64,000 bases of DNA. Origin: Plantago ovata. Its lineage: Eukaryota > Streptophyta > Magnoliopsida > Lamiales > Plantaginaceae. This document shows, piece by piece, positions 45,863 to 58,166 of this stretch. The notes beneath the pieces were generated by a model. That model did not search any database. It saw only the letters and a program-made list of their open reading frames with translations, and was not told where the DNA came from. Each line of letters opens with the position of its first letter. The first letter of the stretch is position 1. A program made the position numbers and the translations under genes. The stretch spans positions 117,940,880-118,004,879 of the forward strand of contig CM051456.1 in the NCBI GenBank assembly GCA_028274465.1. Direction: 5' to 3'.

Positions 45863-47139
45863 TTGGATTCTTACACGTTACCATAGATAAGTACCAAAAA
45901 ATTAAACAATATACATATTATATCAAACTCCTAAAAAATAATTTTAAACACCTCATTAGTAGTAAATTTTTATTATATGAACCAGTAGAACTGTGAGAGT
46001 GTAATATCACTATCATGGTTACTGACAAGTGACAATAACATAAGCATGCCTGATATCTAAATTCTGATGTCCTCATGGCACATTAATTTATTTATTTTTA
46101 TAAATAGCAAAACAACTTTTATAGGGCAGGGCCCAGGAAACAAAGAACTGTGAATCAGAGCATCAAAATTCAAACCAGTTGCATAAAACTCACAGCAAGC
46201 TAACACCTGTAGCAAAATAGTTCTACTACAGGACTACTCCATATGGGTGGGGTTAAAATTCAAGATCTTTTAACTTGTAACTTTATACTTGGGGACGTAC
46301 ATGTAGCCCTAATCCGAGTGAAAATTCATGTTTACTTGATTGATGCTATGTCAAATTAAACTTTACATGTTTATATGAAATCAACCTCATTGTCTACAGC
46401 AAAAAAGGCCATTACTTGTTTGAGAATGATTCTAATTGAAAGAACATAAAGGGCCGTATAATTATTGTGATATCTTCTACAAAAGTAAATGCCAGTATCA
46501 TGACATGATGATGATGATGATGATATAAAGGGGTATTAGTGTAAAGTCTTTTCTTTCTTCATCATTCAGCAAATAATGTCACTTTATAATAGCTAGGCTA
46601 GCAGTTCTTAAAACTTTATTCAAGTAACAACTAATCTTAAACAATCTTCAGTTGATAAACAATCAAAACTTGTTAATTAACCATGACACAAAGTACATAC
46701 ATAAGATCATAGATACCAAATCCTATATCCTCATATATATGAGTCAGAAAGACACAACTCACGAAAGTGCACAAGTACTGAACTCATAATTACTTAAAAT
46801 GTAAAGAGTCTTGTGGGAAATGGAAGATGACAACTTGCTCACCTCAATTCAATTGAATCTGAAAGCCTTAAAATTCAAAATTACAGTCCAGGGGAAATAA
46901 CAATTGATCAGTAGGTGGAATTGGTGGAGCCTTGAGGTTTTGAGTTAAAAGTAGCAACAAACAATGAAGAGAAATTTCATGAGGACAAGATCATACTTAA
47001 TTAACAAACAGAATATCCAAAAAGGTAAGAACAAAATGAAGACAATTTAAGAGCTAAGGATATAAAAAAGGAAAAAAAACAAGATCTTTGAGTAGAAAGA
47101 TCATCCAAGAAATATAAGGAATAAGAAGGGTTGATTTTT
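45863..47139. other. Downstream flank of ERF copy 3
   Basis: No separate gene seen. A GAT repeat lies at 46506-46523. The part close to 47139 probably includes the 3' untranslated region, and possibly a downstream exon, of the ERF. Confidence 0.45.
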
Positions 47140-47706
47140 CTACTTACTGTGTGGAGCACTTGAATACTGGCTCAATAGTTCATCCAACAATTCAGATCCC
47201 AAATCTTCAAAAACAACCACATCTTCTTCTTCTTCTTCTTCATCTTCTTGTTTCACTTGCTTGTTCTTTTTACAAATACTACTACTGCTGGTGCTGGTGC
47301 TTCTTGTTAACTTGGGCCTTGTTGAAGCGCTTTTATGCGAGTTCTTCAATGTTTTGGCAGGTGATAAGCCCTCTTCACACTTAAAGTTCATCTGCTCAAG
47401 GGAATCCATAACCTTCTGTAATGGAAAGTTCATCATAACAGAGGGTCCACGAGTGGCGAAAGCGGCTTGGTCGTAGGCCAAGGCGGCTTCTTCCTCCGTG
47501 TCGAATGTTCCAAGCCAAACCCTGACTCCATGCCTGGTTGAATCCCTTATCTCCGCAGCATACTTACCCCATGGCCTTCTTCTTACGCCGATGTAGCGTT
47601 TTCTTGGAGATGTACTAGTACTGTTTTCAGGTAATTTGTTGTTGCTAAATGCAATGGTGCTGTGGTCTTCTTGTTCATGCTTTACATGACCTGAGAAATC
47701 CATCAA
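47140..47706 (-). CDS. ERF transcription factor, group IXc type, copy 3 (188 aa)
   Basis: AP2/ERF domain at residues 37-94 ([10 protein letters not shown] at 38-47, WLGTF at 64-68, [11 protein letters not shown] from 77), with Ala50 and Asp55 of the ERF class. The C terminus [17 protein letters not shown] (162-178) is the EDLL activation motif, preceded by a run of seven Glu/Asp encoded by a GAA-type repeat. It is longer than the other copies because of a longer N terminus, a Ser-rich middle (136-143) and ten extra residues after EDLL. The start may be the first or second Met (MMDF). The last three codons, AGT AAG TAG, contain GTAAGT. If that is a splice donor, as its position in the paralogues suggests, the real C terminus would differ after Pro186-His187. 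Nuclear activator role is inferred from family. Confidence 0.94.
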   Translation of the reverse strand: MMDFSGHVKHEQEDHSTIAFSNNKLPENSTSTSPRKRYIGVRRRPWGKYAAEIRDSTRHGVRVWLGTFDTEEEAALAYDQAAFATRGPSVMMNFPLQKVMDSLEQMNFKCEEGLSPAKTLKNSHKSASTRPKLTRSTSTSSSSICKKNKQVKQEDEEEEEEDVVVFEDLGSELLDELLSQYSSAPHSK

Positions 47707-47834
47707 TGGAGGAGAAAACTACTATACTATGACTTGCTGGAAATGGAATTATCATGGAAGACCAAGACTATAAGCCAAGGGGTACTTCCTATTACATGTA
47801 ATGTAAAGGAAAATACAATACCACCCCTATTTGG

Positions 47835-47843
47835 CTATTTATA
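47835..47843 (-). promoter_or_regulatory. TATA box of ERF copy 3
   Basis: TATAAATAG on the minus strand, about 130 bp upstream of the start codon, within TATAAATATATAAATAGCC. Confidence 0.55.
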
Positions 47844-47849
47844 TATTTA

Positions 47850-50427
47850 TACGAGTATAATGTAAAGAAAATTCAATCCTAGACTTAATTATTAATGATG
47901 GAAATTGTATTGTATTTATAATAACAATAATTAGATCGAGACACACGTTTAAATGGTATGAGTTGTCCATTTGGATTTGGACCCTCATGATTTGTTTATA
48001 AAATAATTACACCATCGTCAGGCTTCAACAGGGTTTCACCAATTTGTTGGAACTTCGTTGGATCACCTGACAGGGTGCCAACAAGTTTCGGTGGTGGAAC
48101 CTCTTTCAAAATTTGTAACAGGTTCCTTCCACCAATATTTTTTCTTTATTTATTACTTTTCTGTTTTCTTGTTTTTCAATTATTTCTTTCTTTGTCATTT
48201 CTTTTTTTCTTTTGTATTTTCATTTATATTAAATTTAAATTTCAATATTCACATTGAAACCTTCCGTCGAAATTAAAATTTTATATTCGAAAAAACGAAA
48301 ATTTGTGATCAAAATGGAGGAGTATGATTTTTTAAAACATAAATGTGATGTTTATCATAATTACTTAATAATATTAAATTTAAATGAAGAATGTATTTAA
48401 AAAGAAATGTGTATATACATAACAAATTGAGAAAGTTTGGATTCGGGGTGTTTAGGTGCACCCTACACGAAAGTATTAGGGGGTGTAGTTTTAGGTAAAA
48501 AAACTTGGTTGAACCAGGTGAGCCTTGTATATTAATTTAGGGAGGATGATGATGAAGATTTGAATGAAATTGGATTGTCCTTTGAAAACTTCTTTGAACC
48601 ACATTAATTATATCTTATGACTCAAATGAAGATCTGACATTGGGATATTTATGAGTATTCCCGAAGATATCCCAGATGTATATTCCCAAATTCAACTAAT
48701 TTATTCTTAGGAATAGCTTACGTATTTGGGATATTAACTCGAATCGGTTAAAACGTTTTGTATCTAATAATCGTATAATTTCAACCCCGCAACCAAGTCA
48801 AAGAGTGAACAATGTTCTGTAACTTCTAATTCCGTTTGCTTACTTAATATTAAGTAGTTTTATTTCAAAAAAGAAATGAAAATGAAGATCTGCTTATGGT
48901 AGTTAATTCCTTGGATAACATGGAACTATTATTGAAATCTGAAGAGAGAAAAGGTAATATTTGAAAACATTCTAATCACAAAGTGATCATGTATCAGATT
49001 TTAACTTTGCATTGGAAATGGTATGAATTGAAATATATATGTTGGTGTTCAACCGCAGTTACATATGTCCAAGAGCTGTACTAATATCACAAAACAATGT
49101 CCATCCCACCACGTACACTTCGTCATCAATACCTATGTACCCTTATCACTTGGTCCGTATAGAATCTCAATTAATTCCTAAAGTTCAAACCATTAAAACT
49201 TCAATTTAAAATAGATTTTGTGAACTTATACGTTTAAGACTCCAATTAAAATCAAACTATAAATCGTGAGATTTTAGTAGTAATATATACTACGTATTAC
49301 CTGCAAAACTTCACCAGTACTTTTGTTGTCTCTTTCTTATCTGCAATTAGTAGCGATAATAATGAAGTATCTTCCAACTAATCAGGCAATTAATTATCTA
49401 CTCCTGTACTGTATTAATTAATTAATAATTATCTCCTACTACTAGCTTTATAGATTCGGAGCAAGTTGAGGTTAAGTATATATATATATGTGAACCTAGT
49501 ATACGAGTATATACATAGATTAGGTCCATGGGGATTTGACTTTTAATTGTCTAGCTTCAGTATTTTCATGATCATCTCCAATAATATATATTCATCGGTT
49601 TTTGATAACTATGCGTTTGCTTTTTGATAGGAGTTTTAGGAGATTTATATAATGACTGTAGTTTGTTAGTTGAGTGGCATGACCCACAATAAAGTTGTGA
49701 GATAAAGATTTGCCAAAAATAGAAACGTATAAAATATAAAAAAACGGACAAAAATGAAATACGTATAGAATCTAAAAAAACAAGTGAGCAATATATATAT
49801 AATATATATATATATATGAAGTTGCACATGCAGTTTCATGAATTTTGTGTTTCAAATTACTTTTCTCTCTAATTTGGTTATACCATGTACACCATGCCGA
49901 GGATTGTTTTTCACTAAAAACACGTACTTTTATTAACATAAAGTCCAGCATTCTTCACCTTAAAAAGCGAGGAGTGCCAATTTTAGTTTACATCCTTATA
50001 CATCAGTTCCTTCAACAAAAATTTAATACTAATACTAAATTATTGCATTTTAAAAAGCATTGACAGGAGATTTTTTTTTATGACAAATATTTTAACTGTC
50101 GTAGTTCTATTTTATCAAATTATAACTCCAATCGGCACAGAAGAAATAAAAATGGGAAGATAGTAAGATGAACTAGATTCATTAAATTTTTGAAACGGAG
50201 CTAAAGGAAGCTCATTAGCTCATTGCAATTTTGGGTATACACTAAACTTTGTACTATGGGACAATTTTGTTTTAGGGGTTTTATAAGGATAAGGTACTCA
50301 ATTTTTACATTTTTGGCACAAAAAGGTAGTACTATATTTATTTTTTGGCACAAAAGGTACTATGGGAGTTAATCTACTACTTACAAGTTACAACTAGCGA
50401 ACAACCACTATTTACGGTCAAAGTTAC

Positions 50428-50475
<48 letters not shown>

Positions 50476-50937
50476 TTTAATTTTATAATATAATTTCGTT
50501 AATTATATTTCGGTATGATATAAAAATAATATGAAATCAAATCGAATATAAAAAAAAAGTTAACAAAATCAAATGAAAACTTCGCAGGTAGATAGAGGGA
50601 GTATTTCTTTAAGATTCCATTATATTTCGTCACATGATCTCTCTACTGTTTAAAATTATTATAGTATTACTTTCGTAAAACACACTTCATTCACCTATAT
50701 AGTGCCCCCACTAACAAACTTAACCCTTAATTGGGCCAACGTAAAAATTATTTATCGACTCTTAAATTACTCGAAAATAGACTTTAAATTTTCAAATAAA
50801 CCACAGTCAATCCGGCCAATTGAAATCTACACAATAAACTTAGTATCATTGGACAAATTTTTATGTATATACAAATAATAGTGGACCCACGTACGACTGT
50901 AAAGTTATATTTTATACAACACATCTCATACAGTATA
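47850..50937. other. Intergenic, simple repeats only
   Basis: A block at 48010-48125 has short inverted words (CCAACAAATTGGTG-like and GGTGGAACC/GGTTCC) followed by a pyrimidine-rich tract to 48215, vaguely like the palindrome modules elsewhere but without matching ends. TA repeats lie at 49788-49816 and an ATT repeat at about 50427-50475. No gene. Confidence 0.45.
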
Positions 50938-51166
50938 TACAGGTCACAAGTAAGACAATTCATGTCCAACAAATTGAAATACAAGTCACAAGTAAAACAG
51001 TTCATGTTCACAAAACTAAATTATAGGAGTAAGTTACAAGTCAGACAGATCATTTATTCATGTACAAAATTAAAATATAAGTCATAAGTAAGATTGTTTA
51101 TATGTCCATGAAACTGAAATACGAGTCACACCTAACCCAGTATCATGTCATAAAAATTGAAATACT
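50938..51166. repeat. Degenerate minisatellite, about five units of 43-58 bp
   Basis: Units share the order ACAAGTCACAAGTAA, GACA, TTCATGT, then AAATTGAAAT. Copies start near 50940, 50983, 51034, 51077 and 51120. They differ by insertions and substitutions. No coding sense is seen. Confidence 0.75.
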
Positions 51167-51571
51167 AACCTCATGATTGAATTTCAGCTTCTCAATTTGA
51201 AATGGTGCTGTATCTCCTTTGCTCTTGGGAAGGATAAATGGTCTCCATGCGAGATTGAGATATGAATGACAAGTTGTTGCAATTTTGAAGCTTTTTGTAT
51301 GTGAGTGGTGCAACTTGCAAGTTTTTTAAAAATAGTTGAAGCACAAGAATAAAATCAAAAGTTGGAGAATTTTGCTAGTAGTATCTCAATTTTGAATAAA
51401 TTTTGTGGCGGAAGGTACTCAGATAGATAGAAGGAGAATGAATGGGAATGGGGAATTATCAAAAACAATTGAAATGAATTTTTATATGTATTGTCCGTAC
51501 AGTATGTGTGAATTTTGTAAATGGTTACTGTCAGCGATAGTGGTACCTAGGTTTTGAGGAAAATTGTCGTA

Positions 51572-52268
51572 ATTTTCCGTTTTTGAATTAGACAATGATG
51601 TTTTTGTCTTTATCCGTCGGCGGATGCCACATGTCACTGTCACGTTACTACCTTGAGCTGATTGGCTAGGTGTTTTCGGACCCCCACCTTACCGAGATTT
51701 ACTATTATTATCAATTTGTAATGCAACTCCTACAAGGTTTGCTAATTAGTTTTATAACCCCAAATGTTATCACAAACTAAAACCACTCCGTCTTACCGAT
51801 TTTATTACTACATTTTTCGTTTTTCTAAAACAGTGTACACAGTGTACGAGTATCATAGAACATTTCTGGCTTGTTTGGCAAGTCTTGAGAGGCTTTTGTG
51901 TACTGTAGACGTGATTGTTTGGCATTGGATTTTTGAAATGTGTTTCTTCATCTCAACAAATTTACTTCAATGGATCCATTGATTTTTAATACCCTACTAA
52001 TAGTTCTAATAACAAAAGAAACCTCATTATGCACACAATTACATTTTAGTTCAAAGTCAACATAAATTCATTGTTCCAAATTGAATTTTGAAGAATGCAA
52101 ACAACCTTTAGTGTTTTAAAATAAAAAAAGAGAATTTTTTATTTTTTCCTTTTTCTTTTCTTTTTCTTTTTCTTTTTCGTTTTCAATTCTTCTTCATCTC
52201 CGGTACCAATTCCGGTACCGGAGATTGCTCCGGCAGCCGGAGCTTGCTCCAGTACGCTCCGATACTGC
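51572..52268 (+). repeat. First copy of a 697-bp tandem duplication with partial palindrome module
   Basis: The sequence from ATTTTCCGTTTTTGAATTAG at 51572 to the short palindrome piece at 52268 is repeated from 52269 on, with few differences. The copy contains a left arm of the Mutator-like element (GATTTTTAATACCCTACTAA at 51980), a pyrimidine tract (52133-52198) and only about 65 bp of array. The break point falls inside the array. Confidence 0.88.
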
Positions 52269-52388
52269 ATTTTCCGTTTTTGAATTAGACAATGATGTTT
52301 TTGTCTTTATCCGTCGGCGGATGCCACATGTCACTGTCACGTTACTACCTTGCGCTGATTGGCTAGGTGTTTCGGACCCCCCACCTTA

Positions 52389-53373
52389 GGCCTTATCCAA
52401 CAGTTGATCCCAAAAGTGGAGCTCAACTACGCCACGTCAGAATTCCACTAACTTAATCCCATCTCTCCTAACATACTCCAACAGTTGATCCCCATTATTC
52501 CCCTATTTTTCATTTATTTTATTATATTTTTATTTCATCCTCTTTTTTTTTTCATTAGTTTTTTAATCAATTATTCATTTTCATTTTAAAACATCATATA
52601 ATACTTCGGAATGCAATGAATATTTAAAAAATTATTAAATAAAAAAATATTATAATAGATTATCAAATTATAAAATACAATTGTGAAAAATTAAAAGTTA
52701 AACAATTTTTGAGAATGTAATGTAATGGCTTATTTTATAATTTCAATTTATTATTTTTATTTATACATTATAATATGGAAATAAAATAATAACATAAAAA
52801 AGAAAAGAAGGAAAAAAACATAATAAAGAAAAAAAAAACGTTAGTAGTAGTATATTGATCATCAACACGCTAGCTAATACTTCCTCCATTCCTTATCAAG
52901 CTTCCCATTTGGTTTTGTTGATTTTTTTTTTGCCTCCGTTTGACTCCGAATTAATCATAAATGTTATTGAAAAAAAATATTTGAAGTTATATTATGAAAA
53001 TATAAGATTTCCACTTTATAATATAAGTTCAAAATATTTTTTTCGGTGTGATTTAGGATTAATTTGGAGTCAAACAAAGTTTCGAAAAAGTCAACGAAAT
53101 GAAATGAGAAGCTTGATAAGGAATGGAGGAAGTAGTAGATTAGTAGTAGTATGTATACTCATCATCAATACATCAAATTAAATAAATAGGACAACACATA
53201 GGACAAAAGAAAGAAAAGAAAAAAAAAGTAAAAAGAAAAGAAAAATTAATATAATATGAGTTGAGCTTGAGCTCATCAGTTGAGTTCAAGCTCAACACTT
53301 AATCCACTTGAGTCTCTGTTGGAGTCTCAACTAAGAGCTCAAGTTTCTAGTTGAGACTCTAATGGAGAGGGCC
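52389..53373. mobile_element. Harbinger/Tourist-type MITE, 985 bp, in the second duplication copy
   Basis: Ends GGCCTTATCCAACAG and, read on the minus strand, GGCCCTCTCCATTAGAG. The TTA target duplication is exact (52386-52388 and 53374-53376), and the unoccupied site is seen in the first copy, where CACCTTACCGAGATTT is continuous. No coding content. A Stowaway MITE is nested inside. Confidence 0.9.
52880..53132. mobile_element. Stowaway-type MITE nested in the Tourist-type MITE
   Basis: Left CTTCCTCCATTCCTTATCAA and the right end read on the minus strand are identical for about 26 bp, and the arms stay similar through TTTTGTTGA and TTTGACTCC. TA flanks both ends (52878-52879 and 53133-53134). 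253 bp. Confidence 0.92.
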
Positions 53374-53666
53374 TTACCCAGATTTACTATTATTATCAAT
53401 TTGTAATGCAACCCCTACAAGGTTTGCTAATTAGTTTTATAACTCCAAATGTTATCACAAACTAAAACCACCCCGTCTTACCGATTTTATTACTACATTT
53501 TTCGTTTTTCCAAAACAGTGTACGAGTATCATAGAACATTTGTGGCTTGTTTGGCAACTAAGTCTTGAGAGGCTTTTGTGTACCGTATAAAGACGTGATT
53601 GTTTGGCATCCGATTTTTGAAATGTGTTTCTTCATCTCAACAAATTTACTTCATTGGGTCCATTGA

Positions 53667-54446
53667 TTTTTAATACCCTACTAATGGTTCTAATAACAAA
53701 AGGAACCTCATTATGCACACAATTACATTTTAGTTCAAAGTCAACACAAATTCATTGTTCCAAAATTGAATTTTGAAGAATCCAAACAACCTTTAGTGTT
53801 TTAAAATGAAAAAAAGAGAATTTTTTATTTTTTTCTTTTTTCTTTTTTCTTTTCGTTTTCAATTCTTCTTCATCTCCGGTACCAATTCCGGTACTGGAGA
53901 TTGCTCTGGCAGCCGGAGCTTGCTCCAGTACGATCCAGTACTGGAGAAAGCTCCAGTCGGAGCTTGCTTCAGTGAATGGAGCAAGCTCCGGTGACTGGAG
54001 CTTGCTCCAGTAGATCGGAGCAAGCTCCAGTCGCCGGAGAGCAAGCTTCAGTCACCGGAGCTTGCTCTAGTGACTGGAGCAATCTCCAGATCGGAGATTG
54101 CTCCGGTGATTGGAGCAAGCTCCAGATCCAGTCTGCACTCTGGAGCGTGTTCCAGTTCGGAGCAAGCTCTAGATCGGAGAGTTTGCTCCGATCTGGAGCT
54201 TGCTCCGGCGCTTCGGTACCGGAGCTCATAGAAGAACATGAATTAATTTTAAATTAATTTTGATTTCTTTTTAGATTAAAATTTTTAAATTAATTTTTTT
54301 ATTAAAAATATATAGTTTTCTTAAGTCATGTTTGGTTGAAAAGTGTCTTAAGTGATGGTCAACTCAAATGTAATTGATTTTGTACTAAAATATACTTGTG
54401 TGCACATAGAGGTCTTTTTGAGAAATAGGTCATAGTTGTCACTAAA
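53667..54446 (+). mobile_element. Mutator-like element D with palindrome array
   Basis: The left arm GATTTTTAATACCC and the right arm read on the minus strand, GATTTTTAGTGACA, both continue through ACCTC, TGCACACAA, ACATTTTAGT-like words for about 90 bp. Inside: a CCAAACAACCTTTAG piece, a pyrimidine tract (53817-53873), and the array (53876-54230) bracketed by GGTACC blocks at both ends. The right side has TGTTTGGTTG. The left arm also exists at 51980 because of the duplication. No target duplication found. Confidence 0.7.
53876..54230. repeat. Palindrome array of element D
   Basis: Units of the form GGAGCAAGCTCC joined by CAGTGACTGGAG or CAGATC pieces; nearly every stretch is part of a palindrome. 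It begins CTCCGGTACCAATTCCGG and ends CGGTACCGGAGCTC. Open frames on both strands here are by-products of the repeat. Confidence 0.9.
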
Positions 54447-54818
54447 AATCAAATAATCTTACTTCCTTTTTCTTTTATTTTCATTTGTTTCAACCTCTTC
54501 GATTTCTAACTAGTACTCCGTACTTATTTTATTCTCTCTTTATATGATCCATTTCATCCACCACCAATATCACTAAATTACTCCAAATATTCAACACTCA
54601 AAATATATATTTATTCAAATACTAAAACAGTTACTATCACATTTAACTTAATGCCAAACAAGCCGTTAATGGAGTAAGTTTGCTTATTAGGAGCATTTAC
54701 TTGTGTGCTATGCAGACAATTACACATTTACCTGCTAATATTAACCACACATACAACTTTTTGTAGGACCAAATCAACACCACATAACAAAATTGTACTC
54801 CCACCAGTCTCTAATGCA

Positions 54819-54903
<85 letters not shown>

Positions 54904-55679
54904 AATAGTGATAACATATAAGTGGAATTGTTTTTCGCTTTTTTCAATGGTTGGTGGTAAAATGCAAGTGGCTGTGGTAGTACTGGTGAGGAAGGAATAG
55001 GATTTTTTTTTATCATTATTGTTCTGGTGCACTTGTTTTGTTTTTTTCAAATATATTTAGAAGAAAAGAAAAAAAAAACTTCAGTGGAGTAGGTAAGATG
55101 CAATTGATCATAACCCCACATACTATGGCACATACATAATTATCAACCTAAATCAAATGTCCAGAATGAAGTTGTGTAAGAATATTCACATCATCTCCCT
55201 CAGAGTTATAATTAACTCGAATAATTTTTTCATTTTAATAAAATCTTTTAACGCATTATATTGGTCTAACTATAATAGTTTGAATATGAATATACAATTC
55301 TTCTTTTTTTAGTGGACTGTGAAAATGCAGTATAGTGAGACATTTGAGGGAAGTTTACAACAGAAAAAAGGGCTAATTTCACATAAAATACTCACTTATT
55401 CAACTTATATCACAGAAGACACTCACTTATTTTTTTTATTCATAAATGAGTACTCACTTATTCAACTTGTATCACAAAAAATACTCCGACAAAATATTCC
55501 AACCAAACTAGTTAAAACTAGGGAAAAACCCTTGCCACTTGAAAGATACTCACAACTTCTCATAGGCATCCGCGTCTGGTGAACTAAACGCAAGTGGAAG
55601 TTTCCCCTGATTACTGCAATTCGATTTCTTCTTGTGAAAAATAGAAGGTGAAACCATCATCAAATTTTTCTCTAACTTT
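54447..55679. other. Intergenic with a long TA microsatellite
   Basis: A (TA)n tract of 80 bp lies at 54822-54901. At 55385-55480 the words ACTCACTTATTCAACTT(A/G)TATCAC occur twice. No gene. Confidence 0.6.
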
Positions 55680-57654
55680 CATTTTTCTCTCACTGTCTAT
55701 CACTATTCACGCCATTTGAAGACCTCCATGGGCAATACCTTATTGCCTGATCTTCTCACCTTCTTCACTTTTGCCCTTTCCACCATGGAAGCTTCCCCTG
55801 GCTAGCTTCTCAGCCCGATCTGTAAGTCACGCGCCGCTGCCTTTCAATTACCAATGGCGGCTGCCACAACCCCCAATCTCATTGCCGGAATCATCCCTGG
55901 TTCCTCCACCACCACCCGACATTGCTACTCTCCGTGGCGAGATATGGCTCTTCTTGCTCCTCCCGGCACACCGCCTACCACTACTCTCGTTTCCAAACCT
56001 TTTTCTGGGCTCTTTGCTGAAAACATACTTCTCAAGCCCACTGGTCCTTTGTCTGCGAAAGACTTCTTTTCAAAAGCTACGACCTCTCAGAGATCTTTGG
56101 TTACTTCAAAGGATTCATGTGTGAAAGATGGGCTGCCATTAGTATCTTTCTCTGACCTGGAAATTGGAAAACTGGCGGAACCATTCTGCAAGACACTGGT
56201 TGGAAAGTTTCAGTCTGCTACCCCTGCTGTCAAAGAAATCAAGTCTGCCATTGATAAACTTGGGTTGAAAGGTAAATTTTTTATCAATGTTCTTGATAAG
56301 AAAAGTATTATTGTTCGTTTAGCCTTGATTGATGATTACGAGTTATTGTGGATGAAATCTTCTATTTCTGTTGGGTCTGCTAGTTTAAGGTTTTCCAAAT
56401 GGTCTCCACTTGCTTCATTGAACAAAGATTCGCCCATAATGCCTGTATGGATTTCTCTGTGGCACTTACCAGTCCTGTTCTTAATCCGGAACCTCTTTTT
56501 GAAATGGTAAAACCCCTAGGTAAACCTCTAAGGGTAGACACTGCGACAGCCTCTTCTGCTAGACTTGAAAACGCTAGGGTTCTTGTTGAATTAGATGTGT
56601 CTAAACCAATCCCCGAAGCTATCTTAATTGAATTTCATGATCAAGTCATCAAAATTGGAGTCAAACTTGACCCCATCCTCATTTCTGTTCTCATTGTAAC
56701 AAACTTGGTCACTTGGAAAATAATTGTTTGTTTTCGCAAGTATCCTGAAAAAAGACCTGTCTTAGCGACTCCTAATCAAGGAGATCATTTTGTGGATGAT
56801 CATCCGACTTCTGATGTCCAAGGACCACAATGTAGACCGGTCAATTCCCAGCAGTGGCCAGAATGGAGCCCGGTGACCTCTCCTGTGCATGCTAATCAAT
56901 CTAAGCATTGGCAAATAGTTGGCGATTTACACCACTCTCCGTCTAACTCTTCGCGTCCTTCCTCCCCTCCAAAGGATGCCCCTGTTGAAGAGCTTACTCT
57001 GCAGAATAACTTCGCTATTTTGAGCTCTGTCCCAATCAAGAGGAAAATGAGATTTTGGATTCTGATGTTGTTTTATCTTCTCTTCCTAGTGAAAGCTCAA
57101 CTGTTAAGATTGTTCTTCCAAGTTCTCGTCCTTCTCGCCAGGCCAAAAGCCAAGCAAATGCTAAGCTAGCGGTTCGGGCAAAAGAGATTTTGGGTACAAG
57201 AACATCGTTGGTGAATCAGTCAGTGCGTTCCCAAGAAGAGTGTGTACGGGAGAAAGAAATGGGTTTGGTGATTAATAGAGATGAAAGAGTTGAACCTGAA
57301 AACATTGTTCTAGCCCCTGTTGAAGTTTACTATGAACCGGAATATGGTGGGTGCGAGCCAAGTGTTGTAGATGACGATCTAATCAAATCTTTAGATGGAC
57401 GTGCCTTGAAATAAAAGAAAGACAATATGTTAAGATGCCCTTAAGAGTATGATTTAGTTCATTAAAATGGATTATCTTGATAATTGTTCCGATGTAATAT
57501 TTTTCTTGCTTTTCTGTGGATGAGCAAGAAAATCTATGTTCTTGTCATCGCAAAGCTTTAAACCTACTTGTTCTTGTGGGTTCCTAGAAACCCCGTGAAG
57601 TGTTTTCCATCCAATAAAACTCGAGCTTAGGCTCTTTTATGCAAAAAAACAAAA

Positions 57655-57686
<32 letters not shown>

Positions 57687-57687
57687 A
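55680..57687 (+). mobile_element. ORF1-only LINE derivative with poly(A) tail
   Basis: A broken LINE ORF1 (55854-57414) is followed by only about 228 bp of untranslated sequence with AATAAAA (57614) and an A tail of about 45 bases (57642-57687, three interruptions). No ORF2 lies between them. The 5' boundary is uncertain and I found no target duplication. Confidence 0.65.
55854..57414 (+). pseudogene. LINE ORF1 / DUF4283 protein, frameshifted
   Basis: Three overlapping frames follow one another: 55854-56510, 56399-57169 and 57055-57414. The DUF4283-type region starts at about 56129 (GLPLVSFSDLEIGKLAEPF) and runs through LGLKGKFFINVLDKK and SASLRFSKWSPLASL; after the first frameshift (about 56470-56510), PLFEMVKPLGKPLRVD and AILIEFHDQ continue. 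A degenerate zinc-knuckle-like stretch follows near 56690-56750. In plants this arrangement is ORF1 of L1-type LINEs, which binds nucleic acid. At least two frameshifts make it non-functional. A domesticated DUF4283 gene that later decayed is an alternative. Confidence 0.82.
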
Positions 57688-58166
57688 GCCATGTAAATTA
57701 CGCTGATAATAATTGTGAAGGTCGTGGGCTGCTAGTTTGGTTGATAGTTAATATATGTCCGGGTCGTCATGAACCGAAAAAAAATGTTGCTTATGGGTTA
57801 TAAGAGCAACTCATTTTTTGATGCTTGAGCTATTTTTGTATGCAAATCTTTCTAGTATACAAACCTTTCTTAATACTAGACGCTTTTTGGTTCTTAATCA
57901 TGTTTTGTGTCGTATATCATTAAGGGCCTTAAAATTAGTAGCTTTTGAATAGATAAATTATTGTAACTACTAAAAAAAAAGTCTACTTTCGCCACCAGAT
58001 ATTTGCCATTGCTGCTCATCGGTGGCCAAATAAACACAATGGCCTCGGGAAGACGGTGACTCTTGTTTGCCTAGAGGTGCCAATGCGAGTCAACTGTTTT
58101 TACCTACGAATATGTTTTAGCTACAGATTAAACGTGGCAATTAATCATTGTAGTAGTTCTTTCATA

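Noticed and set aside
48010..48215. A sixth palindrome element
   Set aside because: Inverted words and a pyrimidine tract are present but in the opposite order, with no GGTACC block and no inverted arms.
53806..54257. Open frames on both strands through the 54-kb repeat
   Set aside because: They arise from palindromic units that lack stops in several frames; composition is repeat-driven and no domain is present.
54705..55050. Open frames with Ile-Tyr runs
   Set aside because: They are translations of the (TA)n microsatellite.
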